Source: Halomicroarcula saliterrae (GTDB lineage: Archaea; Halobacteriota; Halobacteria; Halobacteriales; Haloarculaceae). From it: a stretch of DNA of 64,000 nucleotides. The notes beneath the pieces were generated by a model that made no database searches, had not been told where the DNA came from, and saw nothing but the letters and a program-made list of their open reading frames with translations. The DNA lies in NCBI RefSeq assembly GCF_031624395.1, contig NZ_JAMQON010000005.1, forward strand, positions 310,001 to 374,000, read 5' to 3'. Positions 27,298 through 35,169 of the stretch are shown here, in pieces (position 1 is the stretch's first letter; each line of letters opens with the position of its first letter). The position numbers and the translations under genes are program-made.

Positions 27298-27894
27298 TCA
27301 CTCTTCCGTACAGGAACAATGCCCCTCCGTGAGGAGGGTCGAGAACGTGTACTCGTCGTTACACTCCGAACACGCCACCCTGACACTCACGGTCACAGAG
27401 GGGGCAGCGATCGCTAACGTATCCTGTCTGCAGAGCCGTTCGATGGTCCGCAACGTGACCGATTCGATGCGTGAGACGAGCTTGTGTACCGTGTTTCGCG
27501 CCTGGGCGACAGTGAGAGTGCTTTCGCGCGTGGTCTGGATGCCGAGACAGTCGTTGAGGTGGGTCCGAACTGTCTGATAGCTCACGAAGTCGTCAGTCAC
27601 GGAGTCGGGGTCGACGCCGTTCCGACGGAGCCTGGACTCCGCGTCGACCCGTTTCCCGGCCGTGACTTCGTCATCGGTCAGAAGCCGATACAGATTCGAC
27701 GATTCGCCGTCGATGGTCTCCATCCCCGCCGACGCCATCGCGGTTCGCAGCACCGCCTGGTTGAAATACCGCTCCAGGTCTCGCAGACTCTCGCCGTCAG
27801 CCCACCGGGTCTGGAGGCGTTCTTCGATGTCGGTGAGCCCCCGTGCCTCGGTCACCCTGTCGATTTTGCACCCGCCGTCCGACGTTCCTTGCAT
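27298..27894 (-). CDS. rdfA: RdfA family protein (rod-determining factor)
   Basis: RdfA is needed for rod shape in Haloferax volcanii. The 198-residue protein begins with a short segment containing CKIDRV, then GLTDIEERLQTRWADGESLRDLERYFNQAVLR, a helix-rich region quoted here by its key elements (residues about 20-50), and ends in a zinc-ribbon-like CSECNDEYTF/HCSC pair. A TATTTAA on the plus-strand sequence at 27919-27925 places transcription start at the ATG (leaderless). Convergent with the SMC-related gene with a three-base gap, an arrangement repeated in haloarchaea that suggests joint function. Name assigned from overall pattern. Confidence 0.78.
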   Translation of the reverse strand: MQGTSDGGCKIDRVTEARGLTDIEERLQTRWADGESLRDLERYFNQAVLRTAMASAGMETIDGESSNLYRLLTDDEVTAGKRVDAESRLRRNGVDPDSVTDDFVSYQTVRTHLNDCLGIQTTRESTLTVAQARNTVHKLVSRIESVTLRTIERLCRQDTLAIAAPSVTVSVRVACSECNDEYTFSTLLTEGHCSCTEE

Positions 27895-27918
27895 CGCTTC
27901 GGGGGTACGGTGGCAGCA

Positions 27919-27925
27919 TATTTAA
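27919..27925 (-). promoter_or_regulatory. TATA box of rdfA
   Basis: Reads TTAAATA on the minus strand, centred about 28 bases before ATG 27894. Confidence 0.55.
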
Positions 27926-28016
27926 TTTCGGGTTCTGGAGTTGACGGTCGTGTGGTTCTGTTAGGTCCGCGGTAGTCATATCCGGAGTGTTGTCTGTGGT
28001 CCCCAGTAGCGGTTGT

Positions 28017-28032
28017 CCCGAACAGGTTCGGG
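28017..28032. promoter_or_regulatory. CGAAC-N2-GTTCG dyad A
   Basis: CCCGAACAGGTTCGGG, seven-base perfect arms around AG, directly after the stop codon of the HTH-10 gene. Same core as dyads at 28722, 29278 and 62801. Confidence 0.5.
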
Positions 28033-28683
28033 TTACGCCGTCGACAGGTCGCTGACGACCTCTCGCCGGACGTGCTCTTTGACTATCGCTTCCTCGGCCC
28101 GATGGAGGGTGTTAGAACAGGTGGACTTCGCGACGCCGATGCGGTCGGCGAGTTCGGTCAGCGAACACTGCCGGGGCGTGTCGTAGTATCCCGCTGCGAC
28201 TGCCGCCTCGACGACCTCCCGCTGGCGGTCGGTCAGTAACCGTTCCCGGGCCGTCTCCTGACGGATGTATTCCACCGAAAAGGGAATGCCGAACTCGTCC
28301 AGTTGCGTCCCCAGCTCCGAGAGCTGTTCCGTCGGGGCCGTCACTTCCCACGTTACCTCGCCGTCCCTGATATCGAACGGCATCTCCAGGGGCACGCTGG
28401 ACCCGCGGGCCGGCAAGAGCAGGAGTGGGTTCGAAGTCTCGAACTGAACCAGCGCTTCGCCGTCCCCGCGCTGGAGCACTTCGATTTCCGTGACGTCGTC
28501 TTCGGCTCGCATCGCGGCGACGACGGAATCGGTGGTCTGCCCGGCTATCTCTATCAGCCCGACCCCCGACAGGCCGTCCGGGATAGCCGCGAGGACTCGG
28601 ATCTGTGTCTCGGGATGGCTCCGAGTGAGCTCTCCCAGCCATATCTCCTCCGGAACCGTGAGCCTGAGTTTCGCGCTCGGCAT
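28033..28683 (-). CDS. HTH-10 (Bat-type) transcriptional regulator
   Basis: A 216-residue haloarchaeal regulator. The N-terminal domain (about 1-150) starts PSAKLRLTVPEEIWLGELTR, the usual beta-rich effector domain of these proteins. The C-terminal HTH-10 begins LLTDRQREVVEAAVAAGYYD and continues SLTELADRIGVAKSTCSNTLH to the end. No cysteine cluster is seen, unlike the NarO-like protein at 62806. ATG 28683 fits the family start; ATG 28728, in the middle of a palindrome, is the alternative. It is divergent from the SRPBCC/CGCGG pair and probably regulates it. Confidence 0.85.
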   Translation of the reverse strand: MPSAKLRLTVPEEIWLGELTRSHPETQIRVLAAIPDGLSGVGLIEIAGQTTDSVVAAMRAEDDVTEIEVLQRGDGEALVQFETSNPLLLLPARGSSVPLEMPFDIRDGEVTWEVTAPTEQLSELGTQLDEFGIPFSVEYIRQETARERLLTDRQREVVEAAVAAGYYDTPRQCSLTELADRIGVAKSTCSNTLHRAEEAIVKEHVRREVVSDLSTA

Positions 28684-28721
28684 GCGTGGCCGTGTTCGGT
28701 CCCCGGTACCGTCAGTGTTCC

Positions 28722-28744
28722 CGAACATGTTCGCCAGTACTGGC
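28722..28744. promoter_or_regulatory. Back-to-back palindromes in the HTH-10/SRPBCC divergent promoter
   Basis: CGAACATGTTCG (28722-28733) is a perfect 12-base palindrome, and GCCAGTACTGGC (28733-28744) is a second one sharing a base. A CTATAG TATA candidate for either strand follows at 28763-28771. The first palindrome is identical to that at 62801-62812 beside narO. Confidence 0.6.
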
Positions 28745-28862
28745 TTAGCCGTCCGGAACATTAGTCTATAGTGACAATTGGAACGATTCACACACCGACC
28801 GCACTGTCGTCGTGCGGTCGGGTGTGCATTGGCTACTATAGGAGAGGCAGCTACGCTCACCC

Positions 28863-29276
28863 ATGGAAACCGTCACAGTGACAGAGACCGTCGACGCCGA
28901 CATCGACGAGCTCCGAGACGCGATGACCGACGTCGGCACGTTCATGCGCGCCGCCGAGTTCGACGACGTGGGCGTCGACGGCGATGTCGTCCGAATCACC
29001 AACCACGTCGGGCTCGCGACCATCGAACTGGAGCTGGAGCTCTTCGAGGACAGCGACGCCGTTCTCGCCTACGAACAGCGCGACGGCATCTTCGACGAGA
29101 TGGTGACCCGGTACACGTTGACCGAGACCGCCAGTGGGGTCGAAGTCGAGGCCACCACGGAGTTCGCGGTTCAGGCGCGGCTCGTCGGGCCCGTCCTCGA
29201 CGCCACCGTCGTCTCGCGCCAGCGCCGACGGGAACTGCGGGCGCAGTTCGACTACCTCGCGACCCTGGCCGAGTGA
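28863..29276 (+). CDS. SRPBCC family protein of the CGCGG locus
   Basis: A 137-residue START-like protein: METVTVTETVDADIDELRDA is the usual first strand/helix, followed by alternating strands (VVRITNHVGLATIELELEL, VEVEATTEFAVQA) and a long C-terminal helix (SRQRRRELRAQFDYLATLAE). It probably binds a hydrophobic or cofactor-like ligand. It is followed after 52 bases by the CGCGG peptide gene on the same strand and is divergent from the HTH-10 regulator, so the three form a unit. Confidence 0.82.
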   Translation: METVTVTETVDADIDELRDAMTDVGTFMRAAEFDDVGVDGDVVRITNHVGLATIELELELFEDSDAVLAYEQRDGIFDEMVTRYTLTETASGVEVEATTEFAVQARLVGPVLDATVVSRQRRRELRAQFDYLATLAE

Positions 29277-29277
29277 A

Positions 29278-29327
29278 CCGAACCTGTTCGGCACACGGGC
29301 TACGAAGCAACGACCGGAACTGTTCGG
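29278..29327 (+). promoter_or_regulatory. Dyads C and D before the CGCGG gene
   Basis: CCGAACCTGTTCGG (29278-29291) has six-base perfect arms and lies 38-51 bases before the CGCGG start, the position of an activator site just upstream of BRE/TATA. A weaker relative, CCGGAACTGTTCGG (29314-29327), ends one base before the ATG. Confidence 0.5.
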
Positions 29328-29328
29328 T

Positions 29329-29634
29329 ATGACGGCTCCCTCCGACGAATCGGTCGAACCGGTGACCGACCACAGTCACGACAACTCTTGGTCGGCGAAT
29401 CCGGAGAAAACCGTCCACGCGGACGACCGGGAGCTCGTCCGCGAACAAGCCGAGACAGCTATTGAACAGACCGTTCCGGGCAACCACGTCAATCTCGTTG
29501 CGCACGCGAACCACGGTCACCCGGAGACGTCCCTGCTCCCGAATCCCGACGCGGCGTGCGGCGACGACACCGGTGTCGAGTCCGTCCGGCAATGTGGTTG
29601 TGGCGGCCACGTTACCCGCGTCTACGCCCGGTGA
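29329..29634 (+). CDS. CGCGG family putative rSAM-modified RiPP precursor
   Basis: A 101-residue protein matching the haloarchaeal CGCGG family, named in databases as a putative radical-SAM-modified peptide. The His/Asp-rich N-terminus (VTDHSHDNSWSANPEKT) and the mid-region PGNHVNLVAHANHGHPETSL are family-like; the C-terminus carries QCGCGGHVTRV, the proposed core. A second cysteine (DAACGDD) lies about 15 residues earlier. No radical SAM enzyme, protease or transporter is nearby, so the maturation enzyme, if any, is elsewhere. The start ATG 29329 cuts off an upstream frame with no family likeness. Regulated, by inference, through the flanking dyads. Confidence 0.8.
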   Translation: MTAPSDESVEPVTDHSHDNSWSANPEKTVHADDRELVREQAETAIEQTVPGNHVNLVAHANHGHPETSLLPNPDAACGDDTGVESVRQCGCGGHVTRVYAR

Positions 29635-29720
29635 CGAAAGGCGACGGACTGAGAGACCGTCGCGGGACCTGACGCTCGCAAGCCGCTGCGTTAAACCTGA
29701 AAAGCCACAGTATCTACTGC

Positions 29721-30569
29721 ATGCCGACAGTATCTATCGAGGACGGAACGCTCTGGTACGAGGAGCGAGGGAGTGGGCCGCCGCTGGTCTGTATTCACGG
29801 TGGCTGGCTGAACAACCAATCGTGGGACGAGCAGGTCGAGCGATTCGCCGACGAGTACAGGGTGGTGACGTTTGACCTGCGGGGGCACGGCCGGACCGGC
29901 CCGACCGGGACACGAAACTATTCGATAGACCTGTTCGTAGACGATCTCGAACGCCTCCTTGAACGCCTGGATATCCACAGTCCGATTCTGTGTGGCCTGT
30001 CCGTCGGCGGAATGGTAGTGCAGTCGTATCTCGACAGACATCCAAACCGGGCGCGAGGTGCCGTCATCGGCGGGCCGCTTCAGTCGATGCCCCCGGTCGA
30101 CATCCCACCGGTGATGAAACCCATGCTCTCGCCGCTTCCGGCGATCACGGGAATCGTGTCCACGTTCGGGTCGACCGCGACGTTTCAGTCGCTTCTGGCG
30201 TCCGTCAGAGCGATAACTGGCCGGCGGTGGCTGACGGTCGACCCCGAAGTCCGCTCGAAATCCTTAGCTGCTCTCGACGACGTCTCGCCGGACGAGTATC
30301 GGAAGATATTCAGTGCGCTCTACGAGGTCGAACCGCCGAACCTGTCCCACATCGAGACGCCGGTGCTCGTCCTCTACGGTGAGCAGGAAGCGCCCATGGT
30401 CAAGCGCCAGGGCGAGCGACTCGCTGCGACTGTTCCTCGGGCGAAGTTAGGCGAGATACCAGCTGCGGGCCACCTGCTCAACCAGGACAATCCGCGGGCG
30501 TTCAACGAGGCGTGTGGGGCCTTCTTTGCGACTATGGCACCGAGAGGCAGCACCCACCAGCCGCCGTGA
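29721..30569 (+). CDS. Alpha/beta hydrolase
   Basis: A 282-residue hydrolase of the alpha/beta fold. The oxyanion HGGW follows the second strand (VCIHGGWLNN), the nucleophile elbow is GLSVGG, the acid is likely the Asp/Glu region of VLVLYGEQEAPM, and the catalytic His is in AAGHLLNQDNP. It resembles esterase/peroxidase-type members; the substrate cannot be told. The ATG is preceded by a short promoter region after the CGCGG gene. Confidence 0.85.
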   Translation: MPTVSIEDGTLWYEERGSGPPLVCIHGGWLNNQSWDEQVERFADEYRVVTFDLRGHGRTGPTGTRNYSIDLFVDDLERLLERLDIHSPILCGLSVGGMVVQSYLDRHPNRARGAVIGGPLQSMPPVDIPPVMKPMLSPLPAITGIVSTFGSTATFQSLLASVRAITGRRWLTVDPEVRSKSLAALDDVSPDEYRKIFSALYEVEPPNLSHIETPVLVLYGEQEAPMVKRQGERLAATVPRAKLGEIPAAGHLLNQDNPRAFNEACGAFFATMAPRGSTHQPP

Positions 30570-30614
30570 GCGGCGCCTGTCATCAGATGTTCCGTCCGAG
30601 CGTAGAGATGAGAC

Positions 30615-30806
30615 TCAGTCGTCGTTGGGTACCCCTTCCGCCACGGCCATCTCGTCGACCGTCGGGTCGTCTTCGGAGTGGGGGAGCACGAACCGCCTGC
30701 GCACGAGGTCTGTAGCGTAGATAGCCGTGCCGAGGATAAATCGGGTCTTCGATTCGAGCGCGTCCTGACTCGACGTGTACAGCGTCGGCGTCGACGCCAA
30801 CGTCAC
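30615..30806 (-). CDS. Small hypothetical protein (63 aa)
   Basis: From GTG 30806 the product contains SSQDALESKTRFILGTAIYA and DLVRRRFVLPHSEDD and ends in an acidic tail VDEMAVAEGVPNDD; one helix could be amphipathic or membrane-associated. An upstream TTG (30866) would add 20 residues. Convergent with the hydrolase. Not recognised. Confidence 0.45.
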   Translation of the reverse strand: MTLASTPTLYTSSQDALESKTRFILGTAIYATDLVRRRFVLPHSEDDPTVDEMAVAEGVPNDD

Positions 30807-30914
30807 GACTGTCTGTTCAATACTAATGGCTGTCCCTGTCTGGAAAGGGTACCAGAAGGCGTGCAAGACATGTCAAGTATTTAGGCCAACCGAAAAATGA
30901 TAGTTAGCATACAT

Positions 30915-30923
30915 AATTATATA
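30915..30923 (+). promoter_or_regulatory. TATA box of the ZIP transporter gene
   Basis: AATTATATA centred 27 bases before ATG 30946 in a conspicuously AT-rich leader; the transcript is probably leaderless. Confidence 0.6.
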
Positions 30924-30945
30924 CCGACTACTATATAGATTACTC

Positions 30946-31755
30946 ATGTCACTGCTGGGAAATTTACTCCTCGTGTTCACCGCGGGGCTGGTAACGGCAC
31001 TGGCGACAGGTATCGGCGCGCTCCCGTTTTTCGTCATCGGGGAGGTGAGCGACAGGCTGCAGGTCGCGCTGTGGGGGCTCGCGTCGGGCATCATGGTGTC
31101 CGCGTCGCTGTTCGGGCTGGTGATGGAGGGGATGGCCGAGGCCGACGGGCGGACCGATATCTACCTGATGGTCGGTGGGCTGGTCACCGGGGCGGTTCTC
31201 GTCGTCGTCGCCGACCGGATTATCTCCGACCACGAGTTCGATCCGGGGACCTACGAGGAGGCAGATTTCAGGAAGCTCGTGCTCATCCTCGGGATTCTCA
31301 CGGTCCACAGCTTTCCCGAGGGCGTCGCCGTCGGCGTCTCCTTCGCCGAGTTGAACCTCGCGGGCGGCATCGAGTTCGGCCCGTTCATCGTCCCCGTACT
31401 CGCGATATTCATGACGGTCGCCATCTCCATCCACAACGTTCCGGAGGGACTCGCTATCTCCATCCCGTTGCGGTCGATGGGCGTCCCGAACTGGCGGATG
31501 GTCTGGTGGGCCGTCTTCTCGAGTCTGCCCCAGCCTATCGGCGCCGTACTGGCCTTCGCGTTCGTCCGCGTCGCACGGGAGTTCCTGCCCGCCGGCTTCG
31601 GGTTCGCCGCGGGGGCGATGATATTCCTGGTCGTCTCGGAGTTCATCCCGGAGGCGCTGGAACACGGGACGGAGCTGGCCGGACGCGGGTACCGGGAACT
31701 GACCGTCGGCCTCACCGTCGGGGTGTCGGTGATGGTCCCGCTCGTGGCCGTCTGA
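30946..31755 (+). CDS. ZIP family metal transporter
   Basis: Imports divalent metal ions (Zn, Fe or Mn). The 269-residue protein has about eight membrane helices; helices 4 and 5 carry the metal-binding motifs HSFPEGVAVGVSF and HNVPEGLAIS, and a later helix has SLPQPIGA. The family's cytoplasmic His-rich loop is replaced by an acidic DHEFDPGTYEEADF loop. No iron box is seen at its promoter, so it is not obviously part of the nearby iron regulon. Confidence 0.92.
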   Translation: MSLLGNLLLVFTAGLVTALATGIGALPFFVIGEVSDRLQVALWGLASGIMVSASLFGLVMEGMAEADGRTDIYLMVGGLVTGAVLVVVADRIISDHEFDPGTYEEADFRKLVLILGILTVHSFPEGVAVGVSFAELNLAGGIEFGPFIVPVLAIFMTVAISIHNVPEGLAISIPLRSMGVPNWRMVWWAVFSSLPQPIGAVLAFAFVRVAREFLPAGFGFAAGAMIFLVVSEFIPEALEHGTELAGRGYRELTVGLTVGVSVMVPLVAV

Positions 31756-31891
31756 CCCGCGATAGCGTTGTCACCTGCGGTCTGTCGAACGCTTCTCCCA
31801 CCGAATCACCGCGTCCGCCCGCGAGCCGACTGCGTGCAATCGTTGGGTATTACGTACGTCGACCGAGAGATGCCGATAGAGCAGTTGTCCG

Positions 31892-32908
31892 ATGAACGAG
31901 TCCGGAGAAGCGCCCTCGTCCGACCGGCTAGCCACACTCGTTACCGACGGAGAGCGTGCGGCGGCGATAGCGTGTCTGGACCGGGTCAGCGCGGCGGGCC
32001 CCGAACAGCGCAAGCGGGCACTCCACTCGCTGCGAACCGTCGCGAACGAAGCGCCGGCGCGCTTCCAGGGACTGGTCACGGCACTGGAGCCGTTTCTGAC
32101 GGACGAGCAGCGGGCGGTCAGACTGTCCACCGCGAAGTTGCTCGTCGCCGTCGCCGAGTCGGAACCCGGTGTGGTCCGTCCCGCCGTGGCCGCTGTCGCC
32201 CAGCGCCTCGACGACGACGGGGAGTTCTACTACGTCCGGGCCCGGTGTGCCGAGACGCTGGGCTACGTCGCGCTCGAACACCCCGAAGCTGTCAGTGACC
32301 CGGAGACGCTGGCGGACCTGCGTCTCGGGCTGTCGTTCGACGAACCGGAGGTCAAAGAGAAGTTGGCCAAGGCACTGGCGTACGTCGCACTGGGTGACCC
32401 GGAGCGACTCCGACATCAGGTCGGGTCGCTGGCCGACCATCTCGACGACGAGAGCGAACTCGTCCGGTACCACCTCTGTACGGCGCTGGTGGCGATAGGC
32501 TGTGAGCGGCCGGAGAAGCTGGCAACGGCGGTGGACGCACTCGGGGGCCGGCTGTCCGACGAGAGTCCGTACGTCCGCGGGCGGGCAGCCGAGGCGCTCG
32601 CTGTGTTCGCCGAATCGGACGGGAGTGGCGAGACGTTGCCCGAACTCGACGGCATCGACTCGATGGACGGCGAGACGCCGTCGTTTCTCGCTGACCGCGT
32701 GCGCTTCCTCCGGCGGCTGAGCCGAGGCGAGGAGCGAGCCGGACCGGAGCCAGCCGAACTCGGGACCGTCGAATCGGTCAGAGCGGGGACCGAGGCCGTC
32801 GTCGAGTCGATTACCTCCCCTGCCGGTGACGGCGAGTGTCCCCACTGCGGACTCGCGCTCCCCGAGAAGGGACCCCCGATGTGTCCACGCTGTGGCGCGC
32901 CACGCTGA
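31892..32908 (+). CDS. HEAT-repeat protein with C-terminal zinc ribbon
   Basis: A 338-residue protein of about six HEAT repeats (residues 20-240; for example YYVRARCAETLGYVALEHPE and VRYHLCTALVAIGCERPEKL), a linker, and a C-terminal double-knuckle zinc ribbon (CPHCGLALPEKGPPMCPRCG). HEAT arrays bind proteins; the ribbon may bind nucleic acid or another protein. Alone between the ZIP gene and the iron island; the function is unknown. Confidence 0.8.
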   Translation: MNESGEAPSSDRLATLVTDGERAAAIACLDRVSAAGPEQRKRALHSLRTVANEAPARFQGLVTALEPFLTDEQRAVRLSTAKLLVAVAESEPGVVRPAVAAVAQRLDDDGEFYYVRARCAETLGYVALEHPEAVSDPETLADLRLGLSFDEPEVKEKLAKALAYVALGDPERLRHQVGSLADHLDDESELVRYHLCTALVAIGCERPEKLATAVDALGGRLSDESPYVRGRAAEALAVFAESDGSGETLPELDGIDSMDGETPSFLADRVRFLRRLSRGEERAGPEPAELGTVESVRAGTEAVVESITSPAGDGECPHCGLALPEKGPPMCPRCGAPR

Positions 32909-33013
32909 CCGCCACCGACCGTCGCTGTGGTTCGTGACCGTCTAACAGGAAGGTCCGGCGGTGCTCTCGACTACCCCACGCAGTAGGTCCTGTGGGCGCC
33001 GAGGGGGGAGAGG

Positions 33014-33031
33014 TTTTAGGTTCGCCAAAAA
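33014..33031. promoter_or_regulatory. Degenerate iron box, first site before binding protein 1
   Basis: TTTTAGGTTCGCCAAAAA: the left half matches the TTTAGG arm of the other boxes, the right half is degenerate. Confidence 0.45.
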
Positions 33032-33050
33032 GTCGAAAGGTCTTAGTCAC

Positions 33051-33066
33051 TTTAGGACGGCCTAAA
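33051..33066. promoter_or_regulatory. DtxR/IdeR-like iron box before binding protein 1
   Basis: TTTAGGACGGCCTAAA, six-base perfect arms, ending four bases before ATG 33071. It lies over the probable transcription start, the position of a repressor site. The motif resembles the DtxR/IdeR consensus TTAGGTTAGCCTAACCTAA. Confidence 0.75.
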
Positions 33067-33070
33067 ATTC

Positions 33071-34213
33071 ATGCACCGTCGGAAGCAACTTCAACGGAGG
33101 GCGACGCGGAGAGACTGTCTCAAACACGGAGCCGGGCTCCTGGCCAGCGGGCTGGTCGCCGGCTGTTCGGACCTGGCCGGACAGACCGAACGTACCGCGA
33201 CGCCGGGTACAGACCCCTACTCGGTGACGATACCACCGGCCGGCGAGGTGCGCTTCGAGTCAGTGCCCGAAACCTGGGTCGCCGAGAACGCCAGCTGGGC
33301 CGACATGGGGGTCGCACTGGGTGTCGGCAAACCGAGTGCCGTCGTCCTCACCGGCGAGTATCGGACGTGGCACTACGAGGATATCCCCGGCCTCTCGGCG
33401 GGCAAGGACGACGTCACGTCGCTGTGGCAGGACGGCATCACGAAAGAGCGGTTCTACGACATCGACGCGGGAGTCCACTTCATCGACCCGAACTACATGA
33501 CCAACCTGATTCCGAACTGGAAACAGGCCGACGTCGACAGCGTTACTGAGACCGTCGCTCCGATGTGTGGGAACACGAGCTTCTCGACGTACTCCTGGCA
33601 CGAGGGGTACCCGTACTTCTCGCTGTACGAAGCCACGGAGAAAGTCGCGAACGTGTTCAAACGGACGGACCGGTTCGAGGCGCTCCGGACGTTCCACGAC
33701 GAGACGATCGGCGGTATCCGAGAGCGGCTTCCACCGAAGAGCGAGCGGCCCGAAATCGCGCTGCTCTCGCCGGGGTCGACGGAGCCAAAGAAGTTCTACC
33801 CCTACCGCATCGGCGAGCGGACCGCCTACAAACACTGGCGCGACCTCGGGGTCGGCGACGCCCTGGCGGGCTCCGACATCGAGAGCTTCACCTCCGACCG
33901 CGGGTCCATCGATTACGAGCCGCTGCTGGATATCGACCCCGAGATGCTGTTTTTCTACACCGACGAGCACCGGACCCGCGACGAGTTCCGGGAGACGTAT
34001 CTCTCCTTCCTCCGGGAGGACGCCACGGCGAGTCAGCTGACCGCGGTCCAGAACGGGGACGTGTATCCCGCCGGTGGGATGTACCAGGGGCCGATAAGCA
34101 ACCTCTCGAAGACCGAACGGGCGGCGCGGCAGCTGTTCGGCGAGGAGTTCGGTGAGAACGAACGGCTGTACGACCGCCAGCGGCTCGGTGACATCGTCAG
34201 CGGTGAGCTCTGA
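33071..34213 (+). CDS. Iron-siderophore-type ABC substrate-binding lipoprotein 1
   Basis: A 380-residue extracellular binding protein of the FepB/BtuF type, anchored by lipid after Tat export: twin-arginine TRRDCLKHG, lipobox LVAGC with Cys32. The mature part has the two lobes typical of the family and ends in the block shared by all seven paralogues here: LTAVQNGDVYPAGGMYQGPI, then LYDRQRLGDIVSGEL. Ligand is presumably a ferric siderophore or heme-like chelate. It is the first gene of the transport operon, followed after two bases by a flavoprotein, and its promoter carries two iron boxes. Confidence 0.88.
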   Translation: MHRRKQLQRRATRRDCLKHGAGLLASGLVAGCSDLAGQTERTATPGTDPYSVTIPPAGEVRFESVPETWVAENASWADMGVALGVGKPSAVVLTGEYRTWHYEDIPGLSAGKDDVTSLWQDGITKERFYDIDAGVHFIDPNYMTNLIPNWKQADVDSVTETVAPMCGNTSFSTYSWHEGYPYFSLYEATEKVANVFKRTDRFEALRTFHDETIGGIRERLPPKSERPEIALLSPGSTEPKKFYPYRIGERTAYKHWRDLGVGDALAGSDIESFTSDRGSIDYEPLLDIDPEMLFFYTDEHRTRDEFRETYLSFLREDATASQLTAVQNGDVYPAGGMYQGPISNLSKTERAARQLFGEEFGENERLYDRQRLGDIVSGEL

Positions 34214-34215
34214 CC

Positions 34216-35169
34216 ATGGGAGGAAGCTACGACCACGAGGTCGCCATCGTCGGCGGCGGTCCGGCCGGCTGTTCGGCCGGCGTGTTCTGTGCCCGCGCGG
34301 GTCTGGAGACGGTCATCTTCGACAGGGGTCGCTCCTCGCTGCAACGGTGTGCGCATCTGGAGAACTACCTCGGCTTCCCCGACGGAATCGATATCGAGAC
34401 CCTGTACGACCTGTTTCACGACCACGCCGAGCAGGCCGGCTGTGAACTCCGGGCGGAGATGGTCGAGTCACTCGACCACGCGGAGGGCGGGCGGGGATTC
34501 TCGGTACACCTGCAGGACCGGGCGGCGGTCACCGCCCGTCGCGTCGTCGCGGCGACCCGATACGACGGGTCGTACATGCGCGGGCTCGGCGACGACGACG
34601 CGATGTTCGAGACGACCGAGCGCGACGGCGAGACCACCGAATCCTTCGACCGGAGCTACGCCAACCACGACGGGACGACGGCGGTCCCGAACCTCTACGT
34701 GGCGTCGCCCTCGGAGGAGTCACAGCAGGCCATCGTCGCGGCCGGGCGCGGTGCGCGAGTGGCCGGTGAGGTTATCACCGACGCGCGGGTCGACGACGGC
34801 TGGTGGGAGGCCGTCGCCGACGGCGTCGACTGGGTCCGCCGCGAGGCGGAACTGGACGACGAGTGGGGCGACCGGGAGGCGTGGGTCGAGTGGTTCGACG
34901 AGTACTACGGTCCCGGCGCCCCGGTCGAACCCGATTCCGAGCGGTTCGACCGCGTCCGGACGGCGGCGCTCGACGACTCGCTCTCGTCGTACATCGGCCC
35001 GGCCGAGCGAGCGGCCCGCGCCGAGAGCGGGCAGGCGGCTCTGGCCGGCCATCTCGACGCCGAGGCGGTCGTCGCCGGCTGTGACGAGGGCGCGCTGCTC
35101 GACGCGATGGACGACGACCGCATCGCGGCGTATCTCCACGGCGGGGAGGTGAGTAGCCATGGCCAGTGA
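34216..35169 (+). CDS. FAD flavoprotein, thioredoxin-reductase-like, apparently without NAD(P)H domain
   Basis: A 317-residue protein with an N-terminal FAD dinucleotide site (EVAIVGGGPAGCSAGV) and the second FAD block NLYVASPSEESQQAIVAAG that in thioredoxin reductases follows the NAD(P)H domain. Only about 50 residues separate the halves, with no GGGxSA nucleotide motif and no CxxC, so a pyridine-nucleotide domain seems to be missing. A 130-residue acidic helical domain follows (about 190-317). Within the iron operon it may reduce ferric chelates or modify a siderophore, taking electrons from another donor. It overlaps the permease gene by 11 bases. Confidence 0.75.
   Translation: MGGSYDHEVAIVGGGPAGCSAGVFCARAGLETVIFDRGRSSLQRCAHLENYLGFPDGIDIETLYDLFHDHAEQAGCELRAEMVESLDHAEGGRGFSVHLQDRAAVTARRVVAATRYDGSYMRGLGDDDAMFETTERDGETTESFDRSYANHDGTTAVPNLYVASPSEESQQAIVAAGRGARVAGEVITDARVDDGWWEAVADGVDWVRREAELDDEWGDREAWVEWFDEYYGPGAPVEPDSERFDRVRTAALDDSLSSYIGPAERAARAESGQAALAGHLDAEAVVAGCDEGALLDAMDDDRIAAYLHGGEVSSHGQ

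Noticed and set aside
28683..28860. N-terminal extension of the HTH-10 regulator with a CGRC/SNC cysteine cluster
   Set aside because: The extension crosses the divergent promoter and both palindromes, and family members begin at the PSAKLR-type N-terminus; the cysteines are probably fortuitous.
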